The notes beneath the pieces were generated by a model, which saw nothing but the letters and a program-made list of their open reading frames with translations, was not told the DNA's origin and did not search any database. 64,000 bases of DNA. Source: Effrenium voratum (lineage: Eukaryota > Sar > Dinophyceae > Suessiales > Symbiodiniaceae). Below are positions 23,810 through 34,303 of this stretch, in pieces. The DNA is taken from the NCBI GenBank assembly GCA_963377175.1, contig CAUJNA010003805.1, positions 1,397,501 through 1,461,500 of the forward strand. The letters are read 5' to 3'. A program made the position numbers and the translations under genes. Every line of letters starts with the position of its first letter. Position 1 is the first letter of the stretch.

Positions 23810-25084
23810 CTAGGCAGGCTGTGTACCTGCACTTTGAGCACCTGAAAAGGCTCTCCAAACTGCCTCTCTGGCATCTGGGCTCAAATCTTTGTGGGTGAAA
23901 TACTGTGAGTTCTGCTTAAAAGCTGCCTTTGCTGCTTGAGCTGTCTTGGAGTTCTGATCTTTTGCCTTGGCAAGCATCTCCAAGGCTTTCATTCTTCTTT
24001 GCTCCTGCTGCTCTTCAAGCTTCTTTTCCCTTTCTTTTGCTTTGGCCACTTCTGCATGAACTTTCTCAACTTCTAGCTGCAACTGCTTGCACAGTGCTTC
24101 CAACCTCTTGTCCCAGCTCTGGGCCAGCACACCTGGCCAGCCTCTGGAAGCTGGGCCTTCTGAAGCTAGCTCTGCCAGCTCTGCCTCAATGTAAGACAGA
24201 ACTAGCTGGCCACTTTCTGAGGCTGTTTGCCTGCAGCTGTTGCACCTGGCTGGCACTTCTGGCAGCTCTGAGGCAGCTGTCAGGGCTTGCATTGCTATTG
24301 CTGCCTTGTGCTTGCAATCTGCATGCTCATCTGCCAAGGTGTCTCTGTAACAGAACTGCCAGGCTGCATCTGGACTGGACCTGTGGCCAACTAGCAAGGC
24401 CCAGTGAGCTGGGCTGCCCAGAACTGGCACAAAAATGTGCATCTTGTTGCTTGCCAGCTTCTGAATCTCTTCTTTCCACCTTTCTTCTTTGTCAATCTTG
24501 TAGGTGCACTCTGCATCCACAAGCTGGCAGCTCTCCAAAAACTCATGGCCTGAGAACTGCCATCTGAGCAGGTGCCAGCTCAAAGCTATGTGGCTACCCT
24601 CCAGCAGGTTCATCTTTGGTGGCTGCGGCACAACTGCTTCTGCTTCAACTCCCAGAGCTGGCAGGCAACCTGAAAGCTGCAGGAACTCCTGCTTTTTCAA
24701 CCTGCCAAGCTGTGTGAACTGCTTCCACACAGCTGCCTTCTTCCAGGAACTGCCTTTCAACTCCAAGTGCTGCAGCTGGCAACTCAACACACCATGATCT
24801 GTGAAGATTGAAGCTTTGCCATCTGGATGTGCATTTTGAAAGCTGCCTTCTTTGCCATACTGCAAGGCACCTGCTTCTTCCTTCACAACTCTCAACTCCT
24901 CTCCTTTCTTGAAATGCAACTGCAGGTCCTCAACTGGCTCTGCTGCAGCCTTTGCAGCCTCTGCCTTCTTCACAGCTTCTGCTTTTTTATCATCTTTCAA
25001 GGCTAGCAGCAAAGCTTTGTCCTTGGCGCTTTTCTTGCTGTTCTTGGCTAACTCTTTCTTTACAAGGCTACCTTTCTCCTTCAC
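23810..25084 (-). pseudogene. Ulp1/C48-like protease domain of the DDE transposon
   Basis: Family: Ulp1/SENP (C48) cysteine proteases process SUMO-like proteins and are found in several eukaryotic transposons. Seen in 424 codons: a Lys/Ala/Glu-rich N-terminal helix (1-50), a central region, then H227 in AHWALLVGH, D248 in CYRDTL, and RQTASESGQLVLSYIE at 285-300. That order and spacing match the His-Asp-Gln-Cys arrangement. The position of the catalytic Cys (DCG in the family) is Ser291 here (ESG), so protease activity is doubtful unless Cys284 substitutes. A charged coiled coil (about 330-375) follows. The frame overlaps the preceding one, suggesting a frameshifted single transposon protein. 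Confidence 0.55.
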
Positions 25085-25757
25085 ACTTGGCTTTGCTTTG
25101 CAAGAAGCTTTGAGGACCAGAGGGCTTCAACTTTGCTGAAGGCTTGAGCTTCCCCTTTGCCTTGGCCTTTGCTTGTGCAACTGGAACTATGTCTGCCATG
25201 GCTTCTCGCTTTGACATCTTTGCCAGCTTGTTCCTGATCTCTGCAAAACACAACCTTAAAGCAGCTTTCCTTGCAGCTTGCCTGGCAGCTTTCATCTTTG
25301 CCTTGGCGTTTGCCAACTTGACAAGCTCTTGCCAACTATCTTGCTGAGCTTTCCTTCTGATGTGAGCTCTTCTCAAATCTGGGCTCATCCTCAGGAACAA
25401 ACGGTTCCAAAGTGGAACTTGCAGCTCTGTTGCTATCTCATCTTCATTGGATATGTCAAGGGTGTCTCCACCTCCATCTGCATCTCCATCTTCATCTTCT
25501 GCACTTGGGTTCTTGTAGCTCCACTCTATCAAGTCAGCCACCTGTGTGGCACTGCAACTCAGGGCAAAATCTGCAGGCAGTGGAATTCCATCTTTGACCC
25601 AGCTGAACCTCGGCTCCAGCCAACTGTTGGGAATTCTCTTTGACCCCTGTGCCAGACCTCTTTCTTTGGCCCAACTTTCATCCAGAAAGGGCACAAGCTT
25701 TCCTTCCTCTGGTGAAGCTTTGAAAGCTATGAGGCCATTCCTCACACTCCCACCCAC
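25068..25757 (-). pseudogene. Transposon middle region, unknown domain
   Basis: 229 codons. The N-terminal half (GLIAFKASPEEGKLVPFLDE; WLEPRFSWVKDGIPLPADF) looks like a conserved linker between the DDE domain and the protease-like domain. The C-terminal half is Ala/Lys/Arg-rich and helical. It overlaps both neighbouring frames by 16-17 bp, which fits one ancestral coding sequence broken by small indels. No catalytic motif is seen. Confidence 0.5.
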
Positions 25758-26365
25758 AATCCAATCTGTGTCAACCTGTCTTTGAACTGCATCTCTCTGA
25801 GCTCCAACTGTGGCAAGGATGATCTCTTTGTAGCCAATCTTGTGCCACCTTTCTTAGCTGCTAATCTTTGCTCCTCAAGCTGCTTTCTGAAACTAGCTTT
25901 GAAGCTCTTGGCAAAATCAGCATCTGTCAACTGAAGCTGCTGTGTCATCTTCCCCAGGATCTGCGCGCTTGCTTGGCAACCTGTGAACTGCCTTTGCACA
26001 ACTTGTTCCTGGAAAACTGCACTGAAGCAATCTCTGATCCACAAGCTGCAAATCTCTTCTTCACATTGCTCTTCAACTATCCATGCTAGCAAAACTCCAT
26101 CGCAGTTGGAACTGGGCTGTGTCATGATCTCCACCTCTTCAAACTCTTTTGGAAACTGCTTCCTCAGCTCAACTGCCCAAGCTAAGCCTCTGCACTTCTG
26201 TCCAGCTTGGTGCTCCACCTCCACACCTTTCACTTCAAACTTCTCTGTTCTCTTGTACTTGCAATTCTCATCTACATTGCTCAACCTGTTGTGCTTTCCA
26301 GGGAAAACCAACAGTCCAGGAAGCACCTGTCCTTGCAGCTCCTCTTTGTTAGCTATGTTGGTCAC
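25742..26365 (-). pseudogene. DDE transposase, catalytic core C-terminal part
   Basis: 207 codons continuing the transposase after a frameshift near 26390. Seen: GLLVFPGKHNRL, then IMTQPSSNCDGVLLAWIVEE, then the second acidic residue in SLWIRDCF (D112), and LTDADFAKSFKA with a candidate third acid (D148 or D150). The spacing resembles DDE_1 (pogo/CENP-B) transposases, which cut and paste DNA at TA sites. The TA target duplication of the element agrees. Nonsense-free but out of frame with both neighbours. Confidence 0.6.
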
Positions 26366-26378
26366 CCTCTGCCTGGCC

Positions 26379-27539
26379 TCATAGGTTATGAAACTTCTCA
26401 GCAGCGCTGTCTCCCTTCAAAACTCTGCTGCCAGCAACACGTTTGCCAGCTGACTCACCTCCATCTGTACCTGTGACCAACTGCAAGCCACCTTCTTTCC
26501 AAGCTTCCTGTGCAGCCTTCAGCTCTTCCCTGCAAGTGTTGAACTCCCTCCTCACCTCAGCCCCAACTCCTTCTTGCAGATCTTCCTTTGCAAACACAAC
26601 TCTGGTGGAGGGACTTTTGGCCCACAGAGGAACTTGATCTGACATGCCTATGCACAATCTGCGCCGGTTTGATATCACCTGGTCAACATCTGAGACTATC
26701 TGAGCTGACTCTAGCTCTTCTTTGGGAGCTGCTCCCATGAGCCACAGCTTGTGATCTATGGATTGGAAGCTCAGCTGTGCTCGCACCTTTTGCTCCAATG
26801 GAGCTAGTGGGGTGGTCTGCTCCTTGGCCATGAACTTTGCCCCCATCCACTTCAAGAGGTCATCTGTGTAACTCTGTGCATAGCTCTTGCTGTTCTGCAA
26901 CTTCTTCTTCCTCTCCAGTGACTTTGCTGCTTCAAGCTCCCACAACTTCTTCTGAAGCTCATCTGTGCTTTGTTGAGCTTGCACCAAGCATCTTTCAGAC
27001 CTTGCAACTAGGAGACAGTAGAACTCTTCCCTGACCTCTCTCTTGCTGATGTTGTGGCCATTGCTCCTCTCTTCAGATAGCCACTTTCCTAGCTTCTCAA
27101 TCTCCTCTGCAAAGTCATTCTTTCTTCCTCCTCCCAAAGCTCTGATACCTCGCCTGCTCCTGATCCTCTTTGCTTTGCTACCTCTCTTGGCTCCTCCCTG
27201 AGTTCCAACTCCCAACTTCGTTGTGAGGGTATGCCACTCTGCCATTCTTGCATGCATATCTCTCAGCCTCCCTTTGTCTAGTCCGTACTTGTGAGAAGCT
27301 ATCTGGTAGAGCTCACCCTCATCAGCACAGCTCTGCTTCTGTTCCTCCATGAAGTTTGCAATCTCCAGCTTCTCTTGAGCAGTCATCTCCCTTTTTCTAG
27401 GTGGCTCTGCAACTTGTCTCCTGTTGCTTTTCTTGCCTCCTAAGAGTCCTCTGTGCTCCTGCAAAACTGTTTGCTCTTCAGCTCTTGGTCTTCCTCCAAG
27501 CTTTCTTCTTTTCTGGAATTTGAAACTCAAGTCTACCAA
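26379..27539 (-). pseudogene. DDE transposase, DNA-binding and N-terminal catalytic part
   Basis: 386 codons beginning with an ATG at 27539, about 100 bp inside the right terminal repeat. Seen: a basic N-terminus (MVDLSFKFQKRRKLGGRP), a helical region, then a CENP-B/pogo-like helix-turn-helix segment (GGGRKNDFAEEIEKLGKWLS; ISKREVREEFY). The probable first catalytic Asp is D301 in IGMSDQVPLWAK, which corresponds to the DQ-P-W motif of this family. The frame ends at a TGA, but the neighbouring frame restores homology, so a one-base indel near 26390-26410 is likely. Confidence 0.6.
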
Positions 27540-27620
27540 TACTAAATCTGATGGAAACTCACCTCAACATACTATTCCCCATGCCCCCATCGTTAGGGGG
27601 GGGGGGGGGCTCCCCTTTAC

Positions 27621-27637
27621 TAATCCCCATTGGACAT
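27621..27637 (-). repeat. Right terminal inverted repeat of the DDE transposon
   Basis: Read inward on the minus strand: ATGTCCAATGGGGATTA. TA follows on the plus strand at 27638-27639. Confidence 0.75.
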
Positions 27638-27639
27638 TA

Positions 27640-29305
27640 TTGGCGGACTTGCTCGCATCACCTGTAATCGCATCGCATTGGTACTCGGCGACGAGGGCAT
27701 GATTCTTGATTGGAAATCTTCCCGTGCTGCGCCATGGGTGATGTTCGGATGAACATGGAACACGCCAATGGTTGCGAATGGGAGGTCTGCCCTTGTCACG
27801 TGTCGACTGTCGAAGGACGTGGATGGAGTTTCCGTTGATTTCGGAGGTGTGCCCCGTATCTCGTTGTTGAACTGTGTGTATGACAACGATCTCCTTGTTC
27901 TTGCCATGTCCTTGGACTTTAGTGCGTGGTGCCGGTGGCAACCGGAATTTCGTAGTCGGGACCAGCGCAGTCCTTCTCGACTCCAAAATAGCATCTGAAC
28001 ATTCCGAATGTCGTACCCCAGTTTTGGCTTTTGGTGGAAATGTGTCGTAAAAGTTCGACTCTGGCTTGCTTTCCGCCGCGGCCAAAGCGTGCGATTGGTC
28101 TTGCGGACCAGGATTTGAGAACGATGCCCTTGTAGCCGAACCTGATAAACAGCTTGATGAGTTCCTTGGATGTCTCGTCTTCCGGATAAAGGAAGGCATC
28201 GGCCTCGTTGAGGCAAATGATGCGGGCACTGTTCTGCAACACCATCATGATGAGTGGCCTTTCCTTCATCGACATGTATTTCAATTCCCGGTTGTCCAAC
28301 TTCGGATTCGTCGTGAGGTTTCCGTGATTCAAGGTGAGCATGTTGAGCGTCAAGGATGAAGTGAATTCATGTGACGCGAGGTGATCAACATAAGGGCGAT
28401 CTGTCGGCTGCATCAGGGATGTGAATGACTTGATAAGGTTCTTTAGCCTCTTCAGTCCAATCGGAAGTCGAATTGGATACCCTGACTTGTCCTGTGGTGC
28501 CCTGTGCTCCTCCCTTCTCGGCTCGTGTTGGTGACGGAAGTAGAATTCTTCCTCATCGAAGTTGGCGTCGGGGTTCACATGCGCCAAGGATCTCAGCTCA
28601 GTCCCATTCAAATCTCGATGAACATTCCTTGGATTGACATTGTATTTTACTTTGAAATCTTGGAAGTTCTCCTGTTGAGCTCTCCTGCTGCGTCGATCTT
28701 GTTCATGTCCCGGTCCAAGGCGATTTCCGCGAATTTCTGGATGAGCCTTTCCCTATCGTGTTCAGGAACGTAGTTGAAATCCTGGTGATTGTCACAGATG
28801 GTGGCGCCTTCATGGTAGTACTCTTCCACAATGGCCAGGAATCGAGTGTTCCAGAAAGGTCCTGGCCGCCTTGGCAATGGTGCTTATTGGTCTGATAGTT
28901 GTCGGATTCGGTCTCCTCGTCCATGTCGTTCTTGGGCTGCGCCCGGATCTTTGGTGTCAACTTCAGTGGCGGAAATGAAGGCTGCTTGGGCATAGCCTTT
29001 TGACTTCGGTCGTCCCTTGAGGGTAGACCTCCTCTTCCTCGGTTTCGGAATCACGCTCATAGTCAGCCGGCTCCATGTTAATGTCATCCTTTTCTTGGAG
29101 ATGCGATCTTACGGATTGTTCGTCCTTGATCTCCTCCATGACATAATCAGATGACTCATCATTTTCCTCAACGGTCTTGCGGACCGGAAACTCCCTGAGA
29201 GGGGATGATGCTCGCCTCTTCACAGCTGGCTTCGGCGAAGGGGCCGCCGAGCTGGATCCAAACAGACTGCTGAAGAGCGGCGTATCGGTAAGATGATCTG
29301 ACATG
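27640..29305 (-). pseudogene. Element 2 endonuclease-like (EEP) tail, 5' part
   Basis: Begins at MSDHLTDTPLFSSLFG near 29305 with an acidic linker, then continues through four or more frameshifts. From about 28330 the sequence resembles the endonuclease/exonuclease/phosphatase fold of other dinoflagellate retroelements: MLTLNHGNLTTN, then IICLNEADAF (metal-binding Glu), VFHVHPNI, and AITGDASKSANN in place of the family GD-N motif. The DDE transposon lies immediately downstream. Known EEP enzymes cleave nucleic acid or phosphate esters; whether this tail nicks target DNA is unknown. The broken frames make activity here unlikely. Confidence 0.5.
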
Positions 29306-29499
29306 CACAATCGCAAAATGTCTGGAGCGTTTGTAACCGAATTGGTTGCGGACGCAGACACATATTTCTTGAGATTCAAGAACGGTGAAATGCAAAATAC
29401 TCATCACGGAATTGAGGAATTGAAAACCAGTAAAATGAAAAATCGTGCATCGGAATTCATGGATATGTTGGTCATGCCCAGGTTCCCCAGCAAGCAAAC

Positions 29500-30334
29500 A
29501 TGGATTCTGCCACACCGGCTCCTGCGATGTCGGGTCCGTGTTTTGTATTGTGTGCGAGCCATTCAACCAAAATGCCTTGTTCGGCAACATGGTACGGAAG
29601 GGTGGATGTGCGTCAACATTCAGGAGGTTGCCCGTCAGGACGGCCTTGATGAGCTCGCCTGCTTTGGCTGAATGTTGGTCAGCGAATCTGCAAGGCAATC
29701 TTCACTTCGTACATGTGCAAGGTCGTGCATCTGTCCCCTACTGCTTTCCTTTCGCAACATCTGGATTAAGTGCATTGTTTCTTTCTGTTCCGGTTGATGG
29801 GTTTTGGATGCAGTTGTAACAAGGTTGTTTGCATCAGTGCGGATTTGAACATTTGCGATTTCGCCTATGACGTCTGACCAGAGACCGCGAAGAAATAGAG
29901 CTGAACCGCAACAACGCATCAGTCCGTGCAATTCGGCAACAGTTGTGGACATTGTTGTCGCGGTGATCTTAGCGTCTCGTAGTCGACCAATGAGGTCTCT
30001 CGAGTTGGATGAGCCCTGGCAAAGATCTCGTTGTTCTGCAAGAAAGATAACATGCGCGCGTTGGGATGAATATCTTCATTGTTGCGATAGGATGCATCTG
30101 GATAACCAACTATGCGTGCTTTCCCACGAAGGGGCCAGAATCTCATACTAAGCGGGATGCTTTTGATGGTTCTGACTGTTGTATTGATAGCGCGAACGTC
30201 CTCGATGGTTGGGGATGATGCCTTGGAAATTGACAACAGCTGTGGACTTGTGTTCGCGATTGTAACCAGTTGATCTGACCTAAGACACTTCTGTATGCAG
30301 TATGCATCTGAGGAGTGAGAGGAGTATCATTCAA
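29500..30334 (-). pseudogene. Element 2 RNase H
   Basis: Frames in order: IVGYPDASYRNNED (first Asp), the TVAELHGLMRCCGSALFLRG helix (Glu), VQIRTDANNLV (second Asp), then the C-terminal VRSEDCLADSLTN and AGELIKAVLTGNLL. This is the normal order of the copia RNase H domain, which removes the RNA strand during reverse transcription. At least two frameshifts break it. The frame beyond about 29500 has no domain. Confidence 0.65.
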
Positions 30335-31319
30335 GTGCTATCAAAGGTGATTTCCTGAAGTTCGTCAATGGCAACGTTCTGATGGACATTGATGTACCAA
30401 CCGTGCTTGTCGTCACGCTTCCATTGGATGCATTGTCCTACAAAGAGGCAATCATTTTTATCTTCGGAACCAACTTGAAAATCTTTGCGAAGTTGTCCCA
30501 TGATTTCCTTCTCAGACACATCGTCCCCAATCATAAGAAGATCATCTACATGAAGAGACAGTGCTTCATGAACTTGTCGATTCTTGGCGTTGTTACCTGA
30601 AACTGGGTTCGTGAGGGAATTACCTGCTTGTAGATCGAATGTGTTGGATGATTTCTTCTCAATGGTCGACGTGGGTTTTGGAAGCTGTTTACCATAGTAA
30701 ACATATGTACAACGATCTGCCCTGGTCCAGGTTGGCACCAATCCGTAAGGACGGAGTGCCGAGTCTAGAATGTTCCACCATCTGCGTGGTGCGTCATTCA
30801 GTCCCGATTCTGATCGTATGCCTCGCCTTGGAGGAATGCTGTTTTCAAGTCCATGTGGGAAATATTCCAGCCTTTGTTCGCGGCTGCTTGGATGACAAGG
30901 CGAAAACCACTCCTTGAGGCAGCAGGACTGTCAGTCTGCTGATCATTTTTCTGCTTGTCTTGGAATCTTCTGAGGACCCAACAAGCCATGGTCTTCAGGA
31001 AATTACCGTCCTTGTCTCGCTTTAGGGTAAGGACCCAGCGACCGGTGTCGAGAAGCTTTGCTTCAAGGAATTGCTTCTGACAAGCTCTTGTCTCAGTGGC
31101 TGTCGCTTCCTTCCGTTTCTTACCAATGAGTGCGGATGTGGATGAAGCCTTCAAGGGTTCTTCTTTGGATGAGTACAAGACTAGGAGTGCTCGGTCATCG
31201 TCAGTCATGTTCTTGCAAAGCCGGTCAACATGATTCTTGTCTGTGTATTTCTTGTCAGGGAATCCGCGTTGTGCGGAAGGTCCCCTTGATGCGTCCAGGA
31301 AGGACAGGGTTGCCTTCAA
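30331..31319 (-). pseudogene. Element 2 reverse transcriptase (RVT_2)
   Basis: The first frame (31319-30798) carries ACWVLRRFQDKQKNDQQTDSP and NISHMDLKTAFLQGE, the palm motif with the first catalytic Asp. The next (30741-30331) has ALSLHVDDLLMIGD, the V-DD active site, followed by a CLFVGQCIQW block. The two frames are out of register by an indel near 30790. This is the Ty1/copia RT fold, and it reads directly into the RNase H remnants. Confidence 0.75.
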
Positions 31320-32470
31320 GGCCTCTCGGAACCGTAAAAGGATCCAGTGTTAGCGCAGATCTTCTGTTCGGCTGTCAGGAATGACCAGTGTGCTTCGTCA
31401 ATGACGAGGTCGGCTTCCTGATCATCATATGCTCTTGTCCTCTGAGAGTCTTCCGATTCTTTGTCTTTTTGGTCAGTGTGCCGCACGGTTCTCTGTGAAC
31501 TTCCAGCGCCGGATGAAGTTGGAACGTGAGGAATGGGTTTGCTCTCACTATCGGATTGCGTCGGGAAATTAACTGGCTTGTTCGGATTGAAACTGGATGA
31601 AGCTGCAGGTTCACCGTGAAGAGGGGGTTCAGGTGAATCATCATCTGGCTTCTTCTTCTTCTTCCCAGTCTTCTGCTTCTTAGGTGAACTGCCCTGCAAA
31701 GGTGCAGTTGTTTCTTCGTCTTGATCAAGACGGGGCAGTTCAAACTCTTCATCATTGTCTTCTGCTTCGGGATTTGTCAGACAGGTGGTGAAGGTACCAC
31801 GACAGTCGGAAGAATCGGCTTAGCGGGATGCGAATGGCAAAGAGACATCACCCCCCAGTCGATTGAGCCCACTTGAGGACGAAATTGACTGTCTCTGCCG
31901 TCTAACGGCAACGGTGGATCTACGGGACTGTCCGGGGGGGATACACCCGGTGCTTGCGGCATGGGATGATCGGGTCGATCATTCTGATCAGGTTGATGCG
32001 GAGGTTCCGGAGGAGGATCTGACATGTGCTCATCCGGTGGAGTTGGAGGTCTTTGATCGGGCATCGGTTGGTCCGGTTGATCTGGTGGCTACTGTTCCTC
32101 CGTGCGATCTATTGGATCCGGATGGCTGGCGCATCGGGGAATGAGTGATGGACTGATGAAAACATCACTGCATGCCACGTCTTCGGATTGTAGTTTTCCT
32201 AATTGCACTTGGATGCTGGTAAGACCCAAATTCTGTTCAGCTGATCTGGTTGCCAGAGGCTACGCATGCATCGTCTGGAGGTGACGTGATAGGCATATTG
32301 ATGCCAACCGTGTGGACGTATGCCGCGCATGCATCATATTGAGTGCATGAAATGCACAGCTGCCTGAGCTTCTTGCGACCATTCCACATGTTCTGGAAAC
32401 CAATTTCAGTTTTTTTTGGAGGGTACTGTTTCACTGTCTTCTGAAACTTTGGGTACCAGGGGTGCTGCTG
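31316..32470 (-). pseudogene. Element 2 Pro-rich/charged linker
   Basis: Low-complexity frames join integrase to RT: a Pro/Asp-rich stretch at 32064-31777 (PPTPPDEHMSDPPPEPPHQP) and a Lys/Ser-rich one at 31699-31316. About 32470-32064 has no domain. I find no second Asp or Glu of the integrase core in this interval, so the integrase C-terminal half appears deleted. Confidence 0.5.
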
Positions 32471-33315
32471 CTAGTCATGTTGAACTCCTGGTCGATGGCT
32501 TCCATCTCCTTCCTGAGAATGTCGACCTGCTTGTTGGTGAATGTCCTCGAGGTACACCTCGTTGTCAAGCGGTTTCCCCTTCAGGTGACGAAGGATGATG
32601 TGCGCGAGGTCCTGACAGAACTGGTAAGGATATACCTGTGCCAGTTTGGTTCTGCTTCCGAAAGTGCCGGCGTCTCCCTCGAGGGGTCTATGTTCCGAGC
32701 TGGTGAATTTTCTACACTTTCTGAAGATTGGTCTCATTACCTCGGAAGGTAAGCAGTGCATCAAGCTGGTGGGCTTGCAGTGATGTTCTCGGATTCTTGC
32801 GCTGCTTCGGCAGTGAGCAAAGTTGTTGCTCCATCCAGGATGACAAAAACAATGATGTGTTCGCCAGACCCAAGAGGAAGTTGACAGTGATCAATGAATG
32901 TCATGTCACCGAATGTGTCCGCCCGAAGTCCACTCGTCTTGCTTCCCGTTGGTGCTTGCTTTGCCGCTTGGCACACTTCACATTCACTTCGGATTTTGTC
33001 GAATAGGTCGTAGGTTGACTTTGGCAAATGAAGCGCTCGTGTTCTGAATCGAAGTTGGTCGGTTGTCATGTGATGATGCTGAAGGTGGAGTTTCTTCAAC
33101 TCTTGCGGCTCAGACAATCTCTGGTGGATTCTGCCTAGGGCAAGAGGAAGTGATGTGGGTCCTTCAGTGGATGGTGCTTTAGGATCTGGCTCAATAGTCG
33201 ACTGGCCTATCTTGTCAATGGTCCTATCTGCTGCCGATCCTGAACCTGCTTCCTCGTCCTTGAGCGAGTTGTCTGAGAAGGTGAAGATGGTCTTACCTTT
33301 CCACAGGTTAATCAT
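32471..33315 (-). pseudogene. Element 2 integrase, N-terminal half
   Basis: Shows an HHCC-type zinc region (KKLHLQHHHMTTDQL, then SECEVCQAAKQAP) and the first core Asp in DMTFIDHCQL, followed by IIVFVILDGATTLL. The remaining core (D and E of DDE) is not found. The next frame (KLAQVYPYQFCQDLAHIILRH) is a conserved piece seen after integrase in similar elements. Integrase inserts cDNA into the genome; this copy cannot. Confidence 0.6.
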
Positions 33316-33511
33316 TCGTTTGTTCGCCTGGGATGTAAGTCGCTAATTGTCTTCTAGGATTTCTGGATCTCCGCCTTTGGATGCATGAATCTCCGTTATG
33401 CGCTCTCGGCTGATGTTATCAGGATGAATTGGACATTCCTTTGCTCCATTGGGTGTGAACAGTGCCTTACGAGGCGTAATGTGCACACGGGTGAGCTGCT
33501 TGTTCTTCTTG

Positions 33512-34188
33512 TCAAGAATCCAAATGATCCTGCTTCAGTGGCCCAATGATCTTAGGAGTTGCTGTATCCCCCTTTGTCTCGGATGACTTGGATGCACAAA
33601 CAGTCTCATTCTTGGATGATTCCCAGAAAGGAAACTTGATGCTGTTGTCATCATCGTAGACGTAGTTGGTAAGTCCTTTGACGGCAAATTCTCCATGTGC
33701 TTTCACTCTTGCCACTCCAAAAAGATCGACTAGTGCATGTCCTGCGCCGGATACTGCAACTGCTTGACGGTCCATGCCAAACTCAATGGTCATGTAGAGG
33801 TTGCGCACCTGGCTGATGCTCAGGAGGATTGGTACGGCGCCTTGTTCAAGGATGTCGATGTTGGTATTGCATGGAGGTGTCGTGTGATATCTGAGACGCA
33901 AGGTCCAATTTACCTTAGCTGTCTCGAAAAGTGAACTTGGTCTCAGCCGGGATGTACTGGCAGGAGATGAGGTCTTTCATGTGTTCGATGGCCTGAGCAA
34001 AACGCTGATTTGCATGCCAGCTGCCCATGGATCTGGTATAACCGTTGTCCAGGATCGCATAGGTCGGATTTTGGTCGAGGGTTGATGACAGGCGCATCAG
34101 CTTTGTTGCGAAAAGGCTGTGATTGGTTGGTTCTGAAACTGTATCTGATTGGATCAGCATGCTGCTCGTAAGCGTCATGGAATGCCAT
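33512..34188 (-). pseudogene. Element 2 aspartic protease
   Basis: Frames 34178-33915 and 33901-33512 together give YAILDNGYTRSMGSW and then HTTPPCNTNIDILEQGAVPI and LLSISQVRNL, typical of dinoflagellate copia proteases. The active site normally reads D-T-G or D-S-G; here it is DNG, so catalysis is probably lost. A frameshift separates the two frames. Confidence 0.6.
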
Positions 34189-34303
34189 TAGTGCTTGTCC
34201 GGTGCTGGATGTGTCATGAAATGAGTGCCAGCCTTGTTCGTTCCAATTCCATGATTGATCCTAATCTTGGTCTGTCCAACCGGCATGGGTAGGCTCTGGG
34301 AGT

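Larger units (their letters stand above)
23544..27637 (-). mobile_element. DDE (pogo/Tc1-like) DNA transposon with Ulp1-like domain
   Basis: The ends are 17-bp inverted repeats, ATGTCCAAATGGGATTA on the left and ATGTCCAATGGGGATTA on the right read inward, matching at 15 of 17. TA lies outside both ends (23542-23543 and 27638-27639), as expected for Tc1/mariner/pogo target duplication. The 4,094-bp body encodes a transposase and a C48-like domain on the minus strand in four overlapping or abutting frames. It disrupts the Element 2 tail, whose frame is continuous across the empty site. CpG is nearly absent. A G14 run lies at 27596-27609. Confidence 0.8.
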
